A DNA stretch of 64,000 nt from DASUNP01 sp035249305. GTDB taxonomy: Bacteria; Acidobacteriota; Blastocatellia; UBA7656. The DNA is taken from the NCBI GenBank assembly GCA_035249305.1, contig DATFGQ010000084.1, positions 3,156 through 67,155 of the forward strand. The letters are read 5' to 3'. The notes beneath the pieces were generated by a model that saw nothing but the letters and a program-made list of their open reading frames with translations, had not been told where the DNA came from and ran no database searches. A program made the translations under genes and the position numbers. Shown here piece after piece: positions 63,871 to 64,000 of this stretch; position 1 is the first letter of the stretch, and each line of letters starts with the position of its first letter.

Positions 63871-64000
63871 ATTAAGTTAAGAGAGCATAGACCAGCATAG
63901 CCTTTTGCTGGTAAACATGCTCTATGAATAAAAAAACGAATCCTCCATAATTCTACATCTGCGGACCACTCTCGAAAGCCCGCTGACCATTAAGCAATTC
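63871..64000. other. Window-end intergenic sequence with hairpin
   Basis: No gene. A hairpin pairs AGAGCAT and ACCAGCA (from 63882) with TGCTGGT and ATGCTCT (to 63923), followed by ATAAAAAAAC; the A-run is on the plus strand, so it could terminate a minus-strand transcript entering from beyond the window. The short frame from 63924 stops after eight codons and is not a gene. Confidence 0.4.

Noticed and set aside
63924..63950. Small frame starting ATGAATAAAAAAACG
   Set aside because: Stops after eight codons, no conservation, lies in repeat-flanked sequence.

Overview
The window is about 64 kb of GC-rich bacterial chromosome with dense coding on both strands and no rRNA, tRNA, CRISPR array, integrase or transposase that I could recognise. 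The gene set points to an acidobacterium, most likely of the Blastocatellia type. This is an inference from four things: a Ser/Thr kinase with a TolB-like domain and TPRs, a fused E2/E1 2-oxoglutarate decarboxylase, many small secreted proteins of unknown function, and families of short palindromic intergenic repeats. I ran no phylogenetic test.

Positions 1-20752 (plus strand) form one long cell-surface polysaccharide locus. It holds a carbamoyltransferase cut by the window edge, seven GT-B/GT4-type glycosyltransferases, one GT2 glycosyltransferase, a GT-C/YfhO-like membrane protein, an O-antigen ligase/polymerase-like membrane protein, an AsnB-type amidotransferase, GDP-mannose 4,6-dehydratase, a strong GDP-mannose 3,5-epimerase homologue and a WecA/MraY-type initiating sugar-phosphate transferase. 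Together they would prime a polyprenyl carrier, make GDP-sugars, assemble the repeat unit and decorate it. No flippase is visible in the window. Short repeats punctuate the locus and even supply the last codons of two genes.

Positions 20776-27617 carry the large oxoglutarate decarboxylase (minus strand), a tricorn-like S41 protease paired with a secreted LolA-fold-like protein, and a small secreted protein behind a canonical sigma-54 type -24/-12 site.

Positions 27658-42011 are all minus strand. In transcription order they encode a NarX-like kinase and response regulator, a Ser/Thr kinase-TolB-TPR protein, a geranylgeranyl-reductase-like flavoprotein, a ClpC-like ATPase with a degenerate second ATPase domain, a small type III chaperone-like protein, an HD hydrolase, a TPR protein ending in an anthrax-lethal-factor-like zincin, a secreted TPR-like protein, RNase III, signal peptidase I and a small membrane protein.

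Positions 42278-53009 hold mixed secreted and signalling genes: a lipoprotein, a REC-PAS protein, a PpiD/SurA-like foldase, GlgC, a NYN-domain protein next to pseudouridine-5'-phosphate glycosidase, an OmpA-family protein and a class C beta-lactamase-like hydrolase fused to TPRs.

Positions 53363-63771 hold a fusion of a di-haem MauG-type peroxidase with a parallel beta-helix, followed 3 nt later by an aquaporin. After these come a zinc-ribbon protein, a DUF969/DUF979 membrane pair, a vanadium-haloperoxidase/PAP2-like protein, an orphan histidine kinase and a secreted alpha/beta hydrolase.

The features most worth a second look are the GDP-mannose 3,5-epimerase, the ClpC-like ATPase with its chaperone-like partner, the peroxidase-beta-helix fusion with the aquaporin, the TPR-zincin, the sigma-54 site, and four families of nested palindromic repeats.
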